Shown here: positions 25,029 through 33,674 of the stretch, one piece after another
Layout: each line of letters begins with the position of its first letter
Position numbering within the stretch: the first letter of the stretch is position 1
Assembly: GCF_000717345.1 (NCBI RefSeq)
Contig: NZ_JNZA01000022.1
Span: forward strand, 66,956 to 130,955
DNA: 64,000 nucleotides
Direction: 5' to 3'
Source: Streptomyces lydicus
GTDB lineage: Bacteria > Actinomycetota > Actinomycetes > Streptomycetales > Streptomycetaceae
The notes under the pieces: model-generated
Told to the model about the DNA's origin: nothing
Databases searched by the model: none
Seen by the model: only the letters and a program-made list of their open reading frames with translations
Program-made: the position numbers and the translations under genes

Positions 25029-25895
25029 CTACTTCAGCAGCCGTGACAGACGGCGGTCGGCCAGCGGCTTGCCGCCGGTTTGGCAGGTGGGGCAGTACTG
25101 CAACGCGGAATCGCTGAACGACACCTCGCGGATCGTGTCGCCGCAGACCGGGCAGGTCTCGCCGGTGCGCCCGTGTACCCGCAGCCCGCTCCTCTTCCCC
25201 TCCTTGAGGTCCGCCGGCGCCAGCCCGCGGGCCCGTTCGACCGCTTCGCCCAGCGTCGCGCCGACCGCCGTGTACAGGCGGGTCACCTCGTCCTCGGACA
25301 GCGTGGCGGCCAGCTTGAACGGCGACATCCGCGCCGCGTGCAGGATCTCGTCCGAGTAGGCGTTGCCGATCCCCGCCAGCACGCTCTGGTCCCGCAGGAC
25401 TCCCTTGATCTGCCGCCGCTCCCCCGCCAGCATCCCGGCGAAGGCAGCCCCGGTGAAGTCCTCGGACAGGGGATCGGGCCCCAGCCGCGCGATCCCCGGC
25501 ACCTCCTGCGGATCGGCCACGACATACACCGCGAGGTGTTTCTGGGTACCCGCCTCAGTCACGTCGAAGCCCGCCCCGTCCGGTGCGGAGAGCCGCACCC
25601 GCAGCGCCAGCGGTCCCTTGCCCGGGCGGGGCGGCGCCGCCGGCAGCCGCTCGCTCCACCGCACCCACCCCGCCCTGGCCAGATGCATCACCAGGTACAG
25701 CCCGTCGGCCCGCAGCGCCAGAAACTTCCCGTGGCGCGTCACCCCGTCGAACGTCCGCCCCTCCAGCGCGGTCACCGGCGGCTCGAAGGTCTTCAACGCG
25801 GCCACCGACACCGGATACACCCGCGCGACCGTCCGGCCGGCCAGCCGCTCCTCCAGGAACCGGCCCAGCGCCTCCACCTCGGGCATCTCAGGCAT
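25029..25895 (-). CDS. Fpg/Nei-family DNA glycosylase
   Basis: 288 residues starting MPEMPEVEAL; after Met removal the Pro is the catalytic nucleophile. The helix-two-turn-helix region contains DQSVLAGIGNAYSDEILHAARMSP. The C-terminal zinc finger has CPVC and CPTC. The enzyme removes oxidised bases and nicks the abasic site. The start at 25895 is fixed by the family N-terminus. Whether it prefers 8-oxoguanine or oxidised pyrimidines cannot be told. Confidence 0.93.
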   Translation of the reverse strand: MPEMPEVEALGRFLEERLAGRTVARVYPVSVAALKTFEPPVTALEGRTFDGVTRHGKFLALRADGLYLVMHLARAGWVRWSERLPAAPPRPGKGPLALRVRLSAPDGAGFDVTEAGTQKHLAVYVVADPQEVPGIARLGPDPLSEDFTGAAFAGMLAGERRQIKGVLRDQSVLAGIGNAYSDEILHAARMSPFKLAATLSEDEVTRLYTAVGATLGEAVERARGLAPADLKEGKRSGLRVHGRTGETCPVCGDTIREVSFSDSALQYCPTCQTGGKPLADRRLSRLLK

Positions 25896-26072
25896 AACCC
25901 CAGTCTGACCCGCCCCGCACACGCCCGCACGAAAGACCATCGGCCGCACCCCACGAACGAGGGCGACGGCCCGTGCAGCCGAGCCGGGCGCGGTCTCCGC
26001 AGTTCAATCGGGTGCGGCGGCCCGTACCGGCAGGTCGGAGCCGTTCGGTGGAGGGCTTCGGGCGGTTCTGCG

Positions 26073-26258
26073 CTACCCGATGGGGCCCTGCAGTCCACCG
26101 CCGCCGGTGGGAGAGGTCGGCCGGTAGTGGTTGATCAGGCCCGCGTGCTGGTTGGGGCGGGCGGGCCGGTGGGAATCGGGGTGGTCAAGGCGCGGCCGGC
26201 GGCCATGCAGCACAAACCCCGCAATGCGGGAGGTTAACCGGCTCAGGCTGGCTTTCAT
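26073..26258 (-). CDS. Putative small protein with a TTA codon
   Basis: A 61-residue frame opened by ATG with GGAGG four bases upstream. About 84% of third positions are G or C, as in real genes here. Codon 8 is TTA, the rare bldA leucine codon. The N-terminus is basic (KASLSRLTSRIAGFVLHGRR); the rest is rich in His, Pro and Asn and ends GGGGLQGPIG. It resembles no family I can name. It could be a regulatory peptide or a modified-peptide precursor, but no maturation gene adjoins it. Confidence 0.45.
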   Translation of the reverse strand: MKASLSRLTSRIAGFVLHGRRPRLDHPDSHRPARPNQHAGLINHYRPTSPTGGGGLQGPIG

Positions 26259-26586
26259 CAGTCCTCCGCTCGAAGCGTTCGGGTACGACAACTCTACGCG
26301 CGAAGGGATGGGAATTTCCGTCAAGTCGGCTTGGAATTCGTGGGAGTTGGGGCCACGGCAGTGTGCCAATGACGGTGGACGGGCTCAGGCCCGCCGTGCC
26401 GGCCTGAAAACGCTCTGACCAGGGCGTTCAAGGAACGTCCAAGGTTGCCGCAAGGTGGCGCCCGCACTCTTGTCGAGGAGAAGAGGAAGAAGAGGAGACG
26501 GAGGGCCGCGGGTCTTTGCCCCTTCGGAAGGGGCCGTGCTCAGCGTCCGGTCCGTCTGCCGTTCGACTGGCGACCAGAGGAGTCAC
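26259..26586. other. Intergenic region before the secreted-protein gene
   Basis: 328 bases. The left part is AT-richer (26280-26340) and is likely the promoter of the small minus-strand gene. The right part leads to the secreted-protein gene with AGAGGAG at its ribosome site. No further gene is seen. Confidence 0.5.
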
Positions 26587-26925
26587 ATGCGTAAGAAGAT
26601 CGCAGCACTGGCCCTTGCCTGCGGTGCCTTCACGGCGCTCGCCGCACCCATGGGCACCGCCCAGGCGCTGCCCGCCCCCGGCCAGGCAGCTGCCGGGTCG
26701 TGCGCCCGTCCTTGGCACGACGGCAACACGTACGGATACGGCTGCACGGGGTATCCCGCGGGCTACAAAGTCCAAGCTTCGGCGCAATGCAACAACGGCG
26801 GTTGGGCGTACGGCAACAAGGTCTCGATATCGGGCAGCGGTTACGGGTGGTCGTACGCCTACTGCGCCGGCAAGGGCGGCTACAAGCTCGGGACGGGCGG
26901 TTACCTCATCCTCGGTCCTGCGTAG
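26587..26925 (+). CDS. Small secreted protein with four cysteines
   Basis: 112 residues. MRKKIAALALACGAFTALAAPMGTAQA is a Sec signal peptide with a likely AQA cleavage site. The mature part, about 85 residues, is rich in Gly, Tyr and Trp and has four Cys in SCARPW, YGCTG, QCNN and YCAG, probably two disulfides. No enzyme motif. The upstream in-frame extension to 26455 is not believed because the signal peptide and AGAGGAG fix this start. Confidence 0.78.
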   Translation: MRKKIAALALACGAFTALAAPMGTAQALPAPGQAAAGSCARPWHDGNTYGYGCTGYPAGYKVQASAQCNNGGWAYGNKVSISGSGYGWSYAYCAGKGGYKLGTGGYLILGPA

Positions 26926-27093
26926 CTTCGTGCCGGTGTGGCCTCGGCTCGGCGCGCGGTCTGCGGGTGGCCGCGGGCGGGGGCGGTCGCCGCGTTCGGG
27001 CGTAGCGGCCCGAACGCGGCGGATTTCGAGGCCGAGGGGGCCTTCGATGCGCCGCCGGACGCCCTGGTGGGGGGGCCTGTGGGGGCGGGCGGG

Positions 27094-27957
27094 TCAGCGG
27101 GCCAGGCGGCCCAGGAGGGAGGAGGCGGCCGCGATGCCGAGGGCGGCGGAGCCGACGAGGACGCCGAAGTCCAGGGCCAGATGGGCGTGGGTGCCCAGCA
27201 GCAGGCCGCGTAGCGCGTCGACCTGGTAGCTGAGGGGGTTGATCCGGCTGACGGTCTGGAGCCAGCCGGGCATGATCGCCACCGGGTACAGGGCGTTGGA
27301 GGCGAAGAACAGCGGCATGGTGATGGCCTGGCCGATGCCCATCAGGCGGTCGCGGGTCAGCACGATGCCCGCGATGCTCATCGACAGGCAGGAGAAGAAG
27401 GCCGAGCCGAGGACCACCGCGACGGCCACGCCTAGCAGGCGCAGCGGGTTCCAGGTCATGGCCACGCCCAGCAGGGCGGCGATGACGATCACGACGACGG
27501 CCTGGATCAGCGCCTTCACCCCGGCGGCGAAGCCCTTGCCGGCGATCAGGGCGGAGCGCGGGGTCGGGGTCACCAGCAGCTTCGTGAGGATGCCGGCGTC
27601 CCGCTCCCAGATGATCATGATGCCGTAGAAGATCGCGATGAACATGGCGGACTGGGCGATGATGCCGGGCGCCAGATAGTCGATGTACGGGATGCCGCCG
27701 GTGGGAATGGCCTTGATGCGGGTGAAGGTCTCGCCGAAGACCAGGAGCCAGAGGGCCGGCTGGACCGCCCGGGTGTACAGCTCGGTGCGGTCGTGGCGCA
27801 GCTTCTGGAGTTCGACCACGCACATCGCCACGACCCGGGCGGGCAGCACCCGCCAGCCGGTGCGGGAGCGCGGCGGGACGAGCAGCAGGTCCAGCCGGCC
27901 GCTGCCGGTGGGGCCGTCAGCCGACGCGGTGTGCGGTGCGGCGGGTGCTTCGGACAT
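27094..27957 (-). CDS. ABC-2-type exporter permease (DrrB-like)
   Basis: 287 residues with six predicted membrane helices, for example SAMFIAIFYGIMIIW and LLGVAVAVVLGSAFFSCLSM. The ABC-2 signature is present near MPGWLQTVSRINPLSYQVDALRG. The start overlaps the end of the ATPase gene by 41 bases. Together they form a drug- or lipid-exporting pump of the daunorubicin-resistance type. Confidence 0.9.
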   Translation of the reverse strand: MSEAPAAPHTASADGPTGSGRLDLLLVPPRSRTGWRVLPARVVAMCVVELQKLRHDRTELYTRAVQPALWLLVFGETFTRIKAIPTGGIPYIDYLAPGIIAQSAMFIAIFYGIMIIWERDAGILTKLLVTPTPRSALIAGKGFAAGVKALIQAVVVIVIAALLGVAMTWNPLRLLGVAVAVVLGSAFFSCLSMSIAGIVLTRDRLMGIGQAITMPLFFASNALYPVAIMPGWLQTVSRINPLSYQVDALRGLLLGTHAHLALDFGVLVGSAALGIAAASSLLGRLAR

Positions 27958-28846
27958 CGCGGAAGTCTCCTGACCGCTCGTCGAGGCCGCTGCCGGCGAC
28001 GTCCCGGAAGACGTCCTCAAGCGTCGGCGTGGCGTCGGCTGAGCGCGAGGCGAGTGGTGCGGAGGAAGGCGTGGGTGGGGTGGCGGCGGTGGCGGTGGCG
28101 GCCGCTCGGCGGCGGGTGCGCAGGGCCTCCTTGAGGTCGTCCGGGGTCCCGAGGGCCCTGATGCGGCCGAGGTGCATCAGGGCCACGCGGTCGCAGTACT
28201 GGTCGGCCTCGTCCATGTAGTGGGTGGTGACCAGGACGGTCATGCCGGTGGCGGCGCGTACGGCGTTGATGTGTTCCCAGACGGACGTGCGGGCGATCGG
28301 GTCCAGGCCGATGGTGGGCTCGTCGAGCATCAGCAGACGGGGTGCGCTGACCAGTGCCTGGGCGAGTTCGAGGCGGCGGATCATGCCGCCGGAGTAGGTC
28401 TTGGCGAGCCGGCCGGCCGCTTCGGTGAGGCCGACGGCGGCCAGCGCCTGGGCGACACGCTCGGTGCGCTCGCGGCGCGGGACGTCGAAGACCCGGGCGA
28501 ACAGCGTGACGTTCTCCCGGCCGGTCAGCCCGGCGTCGGCGGAGAGCTGCTGCGGGACGTAGCCCAGCAGCCGGCGGACCGCCATCCGCTCCTTCGCCGC
28601 GTCATGGCCGTACACCCGCACCGTGCCGGCCGGCACGGGCAGCAGGGTGGTGATGCAGCGGATCAGGGTGGTCTTGCCCGCGCCGTTCGGGCCGAGCAGG
28701 CCGAAGACCTCGCCGGGGCGTACGGAGAGGTCCACGCCGTCCACGGCCGTGGTCTCGCCGAAGGAGTAGCGCAGGGCCCGGCAGGTCACGGCGTCGGGCC
28801 GGGGACCGCCGTCCGGGGTCGGGCGGCGCTCGCCGTCAGTGGTCAT
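27917..28846 (-). CDS. ABC exporter ATP-binding protein (DrrA-like)
   Basis: 309 residues. Walker A GPNGAGKTT, Q-loop YVPQQ, signature YSGGMIRRLELA, Walker B LLMLDEP and the H-loop His in TTHYMDEAD are complete. The C-terminal tail after residue 245 is Ala/Thr-rich. The start overlaps the MarR gene end by 11 bases, so regulator, ATPase and permease form one operon. Confidence 0.93.
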   Translation of the reverse strand: MTTDGERRPTPDGGPRPDAVTCRALRYSFGETTAVDGVDLSVRPGEVFGLLGPNGAGKTTLIRCITTLLPVPAGTVRVYGHDAAKERMAVRRLLGYVPQQLSADAGLTGRENVTLFARVFDVPRRERTERVAQALAAVGLTEAAGRLAKTYSGGMIRRLELAQALVSAPRLLMLDEPTIGLDPIARTSVWEHINAVRAATGMTVLVTTHYMDEADQYCDRVALMHLGRIRALGTPDDLKEALRTRRRAAATATAATPPTPSSAPLASRSADATPTLEDVFRDVAGSGLDERSGDFRDVRSTRRTAHRVG

Positions 28847-29300
28847 GGGCCTCCTCCGTCTCCTCGCTCAGGTTGTGGGCGAGCCTGCGCAGTGCCGGGA
28901 GGGCCGCGGCCAGCGCCGCCTGGTCGGCCTCGGACAGCCGCGCGACCTGCTCGCGTACCAGGGCACTGCGGCGGACCTCCCAGTCGTGCAGCCGGGACCG
29001 CGCGGCCGGGGTGGGGAACAGCAGGGCCGAGCGGCGGTCGTCTGGGGCGGTCTCGCGGCGCAGACAGCCGGCCCGGGTGAGCTGGTTGACGAGGGTGGAG
29101 ACCGAATTGCCCGCGAGGCAGAGTTCCTTCGCGGCGGCCGACACCCGTATGCCGGGGCGGTCGGTGACCAGGCGCAGGAGTTCCACCTGCGCACCGCGCA
29201 GGCGGGGGACGGTCAGGCCGGCCCGCAGCCGGCGCCGGATGAGGCGCTGGACGCCGGCCAGTACGTCGGCGAGCGAGTCGGGGAACTCCCCTGCAGCCAT
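28836..29300 (-). CDS. MarR-family regulator of the ABC exporter
   Basis: 154 residues of MarR size with a winged helix: CLAGNSVSTLVNQLTRAGCLRRE as recognition region and DDRRSALLFPTPAARSRL as wing. First gene of the exporter operon. A 19-bp near-perfect inverted repeat lies 12-30 bases before its ATG, suggesting autorepression relieved by the exported drug. Confidence 0.9.
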   Translation of the reverse strand: MAAGEFPDSLADVLAGVQRLIRRRLRAGLTVPRLRGAQVELLRLVTDRPGIRVSAAAKELCLAGNSVSTLVNQLTRAGCLRRETAPDDRRSALLFPTPAARSRLHDWEVRRSALVREQVARLSEADQAALAAALPALRRLAHNLSEETEEAHDH

Positions 29301-29311
29301 ACCGCCGATTT

Positions 29312-29330
29312 TAGGTCTCAGTGAGAGCTA
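29312..29330. promoter_or_regulatory. Inverted-repeat operator before the MarR gene
   Basis: TAGGTCTCAGTGAGAGCTA has a perfect TCTCA-G-TGAGA centre and matching TAG/CTA ends, with one mismatched pair. Its place just upstream of the MarR start is where MarR-type operators occur. Confidence 0.65.
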
Positions 29331-29352
29331 GTGGCATCCCGTAGGGGCGCGC

Positions 29353-30930
29353 TCAGCCCTCCTCGGGGGGCGGCGGCGGGGTGGGCGCCCCCGGGGGTGG
29401 CGCGATCTTCGCGTACGTCCGGACGGTGGCCGTGGCCGTCGTGGCGCCGGCGGCGGGCCGCGCACCGGGGACGTCGTCCCCCAGGAGGGCGTCGCGCCGC
29501 GCCCCGGGGTCCCAGCCGGTGTCCACCACGCGCTTCTGGAAGAGGATCGCGCCGCCCAGGAGGAGGGCGCCGAGGAGCAGCATCAGGACGACGCCCGCGG
29601 TGCTGCCGGTCTTGGCCGCGTTGCCGATCAGGGTGCCGAACCACCCGAAGTCGGCGTCGCCGAAGGTGGTGTTCTCCTTGCCGAAGGCGCCCAGCACCTT
29701 GAGCAGCAGGGCCGGCAGGAAGGTGATCAGCACGCCGTTGAGGAAGGCGCCGACGACCGCGCCGCGCCGGCCTCCGGTGGCGTTGCCGTAGACGCCGGCC
29801 GCCCCGCCCGTGAAGAAGTGGGGTACGAGTCCCGGCAGGACCAGTGCGAGGCCGAAGGCCGGGTGGAACGCCCAGGTGAGCAGGGCGAGGCCGGCCAGCC
29901 CGCCGGTGAAGCTGGCGAGGAAGCCGATGAGCACGGCGTTCTGTGCGTAGGGGAAGACGATCGGGGCGTCGAGCGAGGGCACCGCGCCCGGGACGAGCTT
30001 GCCGGCGATGCCCTGGAAGGCCGGGACCAGCTCGCCCAGGATCGTCCGGACGCCGAAGAGGATCACCGCGACCGCGATGCCGAACTGGAGGCCCTGCATG
30101 ACGGACTTCATGACGTAGTTGCCGAGGCCGGTGGCCGCGCTGCCGCCGTCGGCCGCGAAGGCTTTGAAGGCGGCTGTCCGGCCGGCCCTGGCCAGGTAGG
30201 CCAGCGACATGACGACGTAGATCAGGACCATGGACAGCGCGGTGGCGACCATGGAGTCCCGCAGGAAGCGCAGGCCCTCCGGCAGCTTCATGTCCTCGGT
30301 GCTGCGGCTGCGCCTGCCGACGAGCTGGCCGGCGGCGCCGGCGACGATGTAGCCGGCGGTGCCGAAGTGACCGATGGCGATGCTGTTGTTGCCGGTGATG
30401 CGCTTGGTCCAAGGGTGCGCGAAGGCGGGCATGGCCACCAGGAGGATGCCGAGCAGGAGGCCGCCGACGGCCACGACGACCACCGACGACCGGCCCGAGG
30501 TCGCCAGCACCATCGTCAGCAGGGTCGCCATGAAGAGCATGTGGTGCCCGGTCAGGAAGACGTAGCGCAGCGGGGTGACGCGGGCCAGCACCAGGGCGAC
30601 CGCGAAGCCGAGGATCATCAGCCAGGCGACCCGGGCGCCGAACTGCTCCTGCGCGATGCCGACGATCGCCTCGTTGGTCGGGATCACGCCGTGCGCGCCG
30701 GTCGTCCCTTGGATCATGCCGCCCAGCGGCCCCAGCGCGCCGACCACCAGCCCGGCGCCGGCGCCGATCAGCAGGAAGCCCAGCGTCGCCTTGAGGGCGC
30801 CGCCGGCGATCTGCCCGGCGGTCTTCCGCAGCGCGATCAGGCCCGCCGCCGTGATCAGGCCGATCAGATACGCGGGCTGGCTGAGGATCTCGTTCACGAG
30901 GAAGGTGGCGAGGGATATGAGCCGGTGCAT
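29353..30930 (-). CDS. PTS ascorbate-type EIIC permease (UlaA/SgaT family)
   Basis: 525 residues with about ten to twelve membrane helices. Family features include GLITAAGLIALRKTAGQIAGGALK near the N-terminus, FLTGHHMLFMATLL, and GNNSIAIGHFGTAGY. The C-terminal 60 residues are a soluble Ala/Pro-rich tail. It would move a sugar acid such as ascorbate coupled to phosphorylation by the IIB and IIA parts upstream. Those parts are out of frame with each other, so the system may be inactive. Confidence 0.88.
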   Translation of the reverse strand: MHRLISLATFLVNEILSQPAYLIGLITAAGLIALRKTAGQIAGGALKATLGFLLIGAGAGLVVGALGPLGGMIQGTTGAHGVIPTNEAIVGIAQEQFGARVAWLMILGFAVALVLARVTPLRYVFLTGHHMLFMATLLTMVLATSGRSSVVVVAVGGLLLGILLVAMPAFAHPWTKRITGNNSIAIGHFGTAGYIVAGAAGQLVGRRSRSTEDMKLPEGLRFLRDSMVATALSMVLIYVVMSLAYLARAGRTAAFKAFAADGGSAATGLGNYVMKSVMQGLQFGIAVAVILFGVRTILGELVPAFQGIAGKLVPGAVPSLDAPIVFPYAQNAVLIGFLASFTGGLAGLALLTWAFHPAFGLALVLPGLVPHFFTGGAAGVYGNATGGRRGAVVGAFLNGVLITFLPALLLKVLGAFGKENTTFGDADFGWFGTLIGNAAKTGSTAGVVLMLLLGALLLGGAILFQKRVVDTGWDPGARRDALLGDDVPGARPAAGATTATATVRTYAKIAPPPGAPTPPPPPEEG

Positions 30931-30984
30931 GGTGGGTGTTCTTCGTCCTCTCAGGCGGCGCGGCGGCGTTCCCGGGGCCGCGGC

Positions 30985-31308
30985 TCAGACGTCGTAGGTG
31001 TCGCGGAGCACCCGGTCGGCCTCCGTACGGCTGGTGAAGTCCTCGACGACCCTCACCGGCACGCCGACGTCGCCCAGCGTCCGGGCGATCTCCCGGGAGG
31101 TGAGGATCGCGACGGCTTCGGCGGCCTTGCCCTTCGCCGAGATGGTGTCGGTGGCCTCCACCGTCACATGGCGGGCCCAGCCCCAGCGGTCGAGCACCTG
31201 CTCCAGCGTGTGCTTGAGGAACAGGCTGGTGCCGACGCCGTTGCCGCAGACGGTGAGGATCTTGTGGACGGCGCGGCCGGCACCGGGGCGCCGCTCGTCC
31301 GCTTCCGC
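30985..31308 (-). pseudogene. PTS EIIB domain, out of frame with upstream EIIA
   Basis: This frame encodes the EIIB motif KILTVCGNGVGTSLFLKHTL with the phospho-accepting Cys, then TVEATDTISAKG and VVEDFTSRTEADRVLRDTYDV. It has no ATG, GTG or TTG start ahead of the Cys motif; the first is a GTG at 31197, which would remove the active site. In Streptomyces I recall IIA and IIB fused in one chain. Removing two bases from the GAGAG at 31309-31313 joins the two frames with no other change. So either a real frameshift inactivates the gene or there is a sequence error. Confidence 0.7.
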
Positions 31309-31844
31309 CTCTCGCCCTCCCCCGCAACTGCGGTGTTTCCCGCGTCCGTTACGTCTCCCGCGTCCGCGGCGTCCACCGGGGCCGTCGGTTCGCTCTCGTC
31401 CCCCGCGAGTATCCGGCGCAGGTCCTCCGGGCCGGGTGCTTCCCGCAGTGCCCGGGTGGTCGCGGGGTCGGCGAGGAGCCGGGCGAGCGCGGCCATCGCG
31501 TCGGTGTGCGCGGCGGAGTCCCGGGCGGCGAGCGCCACGACCAGCCGCACCGGATCGTTGGACTCATGGCCGAACTCCACCGGCTCGGCGAGGCGTACCC
31601 AGGACAGCGCGGTCCTGAGCACGGCGGGCGAGGGGCGGGCGTGGGCGAGCGCGAAGCCGGGCGCGATGACGAGGTACGGGCCGTTCTCCTCGACGTTGCG
31701 GAGCATCTCCACCGTGTAGGCGTCGGTGGTGGCGTCCGCGTCCACCAGCAGTCCGCCCGCCGTCCGGATCGCTTCCTGCCAGTCCGCGGCACGGACGTCC
31801 AGCCGTACGGCCGCCGCGGGGAGAAGATCACTCAGCGCTGCCAT
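31164..31844 (-). CDS. PTS EIIA domain protein, C-terminus altered by frameshift
   Basis: Residues 1-150 are a PTS_EIIA_2 domain starting MAALSDLLP; the phosphorylated His is in APGFALAHARPSP. After about residue 178 the frame leaves the expected IIA-IIB linker and reads low-complexity Ser/Arg sequence to a stop at 31164, overlapping the IIB domain in another frame. As read it makes IIA alone (226 residues). Confidence 0.72.
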   Translation of the reverse strand: MAALSDLLPAAAVRLDVRAADWQEAIRTAGGLLVDADATTDAYTVEMLRNVEENGPYLVIAPGFALAHARPSPAVLRTALSWVRLAEPVEFGHESNDPVRLVVALAARDSAAHTDAMAALARLLADPATTRALREAPGPEDLRRILAGDESEPTAPVDAADAGDVTDAGNTAVAGEGERRKRTSGAPVPAAPSTRSSPSAATASAPACSSSTRWSRCSTAGAGPAM

Positions 31845-32039
31845 GGCGGGGACTCTACAGAGGGCCAAGTGGCCTGTGCAGCAGCGCGGAAGCAGAAATT
31901 CCGGAGCGGTCGGCGAGGGCGGTCGCGACGGTCGTCCACAGGCCCGGCAGACGGCCTTGACAGTCCTTTGCGGGCGGAGAAGCCTGGTCCTTTCGGCAGT
32001 TGCCGGAAGTCGGGGGAAACCGGGGGAATCGGGGGACTC

Positions 32040-33059
32040 ATGACGAGGTACACGACTGTGCGCGCGTCGGGTGAGACGCGAGGAATGCGCGAAAGACGAA
32101 CGATGCTCCGCGGGCGCCGGGCCGCCGCTTTCGGCGCCGCGGCCCTCGCACTGGCCCTTTCGCTGACGGCCTGTTCGTCGGACGGAGGGAGCGAGCGGCC
32201 GGCGGGCGGCAGCGGGGGCTCGGCGGCCGCCGCGTCGGCGGACCCCAGCCCGACCCCGACCCCGACGGTCGACCCGGCCACCTACCGCCATGCCCTGAGC
32301 GGGGCGCTCGGCCCGCTCGACAGTGCGCTGCGCGCGGTGGACCGGGCGGGTGAAGGCGGCGCGCTGAACAAGGCGCTGGACACCGCGTCGGCCCGGGCCG
32401 ACGCGGCCGCGGACGCCCTGCAGACCACCAGGACACCCGACGACGCCACCGCAGGCAACAGTCAACTGGCGTCTGCACTGAGGGCGTTGGGACAGGACCT
32501 GAAGAGCGCGCGGGGTGACGGCGGACGGTGCGCCACCTCACCGCGGGTGGAACTCGGCACGGCGCAGAGCCCGAAGAGCGTCCAGGAGGCCGGGCGGTCG
32601 CTGACCGCGCTCGGCTACGACGCCGGGCTGCGCCTGCCGCGTACGGAGCAGGCCAAGCACCGCAGGCTCGCCAACGGCACGCTCGTCCGCGACGGCAGCC
32701 GGGGCGGACTGGGGCGGCTGACGATCAGGAACGGCACCGGCACGGACGCGGTGGTGACGCTGACCCGCGGCAGCCGGACGGCCTTCTCGGTGTATGTCCG
32801 CCAAGGCTCCAACGCCACGATACGCAGCGTCAACAGCGGTGCGTACACGGTGTACTTCACCACCGGTGAGGACTGGAACAGCGCCAAGAGCTCCTTCACC
32901 CGCGGGTGCAGCTTCGAGAAGTTCGACGACAAGGCGAACTTCCGCACCGTCCGGGTCACCGGCGGCACGCAGTACACGGTGCTGACGTTCACCCTGAACA
33001 AGGTGATCGGCGGCAACGCGACGACGAGCCGGGTGTCGCCGGGCGAGTTCCCGTCGTGA
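32040..33059 (+). CDS. Predicted lipoprotein
   Basis: 339 residues. A basic start leads into AAFGAAALALALSLTAC, a lipobox with the lipidated Cys about residue 45. A Ser/Pro/Thr linker (PSPTPTPT) follows, then a helical segment and a beta-rich C-terminal domain (residues about 225-335). No enzyme motif. In-frame ATGs at 32085 and 32103 are alternative starts that keep the lipobox. Likely anchored to the outer face of the membrane. Confidence 0.75.
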   Translation: MTRYTTVRASGETRGMRERRTMLRGRRAAAFGAAALALALSLTACSSDGGSERPAGGSGGSAAAASADPSPTPTPTVDPATYRHALSGALGPLDSALRAVDRAGEGGALNKALDTASARADAAADALQTTRTPDDATAGNSQLASALRALGQDLKSARGDGGRCATSPRVELGTAQSPKSVQEAGRSLTALGYDAGLRLPRTEQAKHRRLANGTLVRDGSRGGLGRLTIRNGTGTDAVVTLTRGSRTAFSVYVRQGSNATIRSVNSGAYTVYFTTGEDWNSAKSSFTRGCSFEKFDDKANFRTVRVTGGTQYTVLTFTLNKVIGGNATTSRVSPGEFPS

Positions 33060-33116
33060 CGGGCCGGTCCGGGCCGCTGCCGACACGGCGGCCCGGACTC
33101 GGTATCGTGACGCCGC

Positions 33117-33650
33117 GTGGGCGACAGCACGTGGTGGACTCTGGCGATCGCGGCGGTGACCGGCGGCACGGCCGTGCTGGCCAGTTGGGTCACCAGTCGT
33201 GGCGTCACCCGGGCCGCGCGGATACAGGCCGAGAGCACGGCCCGCGCGCAGCGGGCCGAGCGGCTCCGCGAGAGCCGGCGCACGGCCTACCTGGACCTGA
33301 TCGAACAGACCCACCGCATGGGCGAGTTGTTCTGGGAGATCTCCGCGGTGCTGCGGCTGCCGCGCTCGCAGGCCCGTACCGCCACGCTCGGTGAGCTGCA
33401 CGACCGGGAGGTCGCCGAGTACCTCAGGATCCGGCGCTGTGCCCGGGTCGTCGAACTGGAGGGCCCCGCCCCGGCCGCCGTGGCGGCGCTCGCCCTCCAG
33501 AAGGCGACCCGCCCGTTCCACGTGGCCGTCACGGCCGAACTCGCCGGTGACACCGACCGCTCGGACGACTTCGACGCCGGCTTCCGCCCGTTCTGGGCGG
33601 CGCTGGAGACGTTCGTCGACGCGGCGCGGGAGGCGCACCAGTACGGGTGA
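33117..33650 (+). CDS. Small membrane-anchored protein of unknown function
   Basis: 177 residues. One N-terminal membrane helix (TWWTLAIAAVTGGTAVLASWVTS), then a long, charged, mostly helical cytoplasmic region with a likely coiled coil at residues 35-75. Similar proteins are common in Streptomyces but unnamed. GTG start; separated by 57 bases from the lipoprotein gene on the same strand. Confidence 0.7.
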   Translation: MGDSTWWTLAIAAVTGGTAVLASWVTSRGVTRAARIQAESTARAQRAERLRESRRTAYLDLIEQTHRMGELFWEISAVLRLPRSQARTATLGELHDREVAEYLRIRRCARVVELEGPAPAAVAALALQKATRPFHVAVTAELAGDTDRSDDFDAGFRPFWAALETFVDAAREAHQYG

Positions 33651-33674
33651 ACGGTGCGGCGGCCGCGCCCCGCT

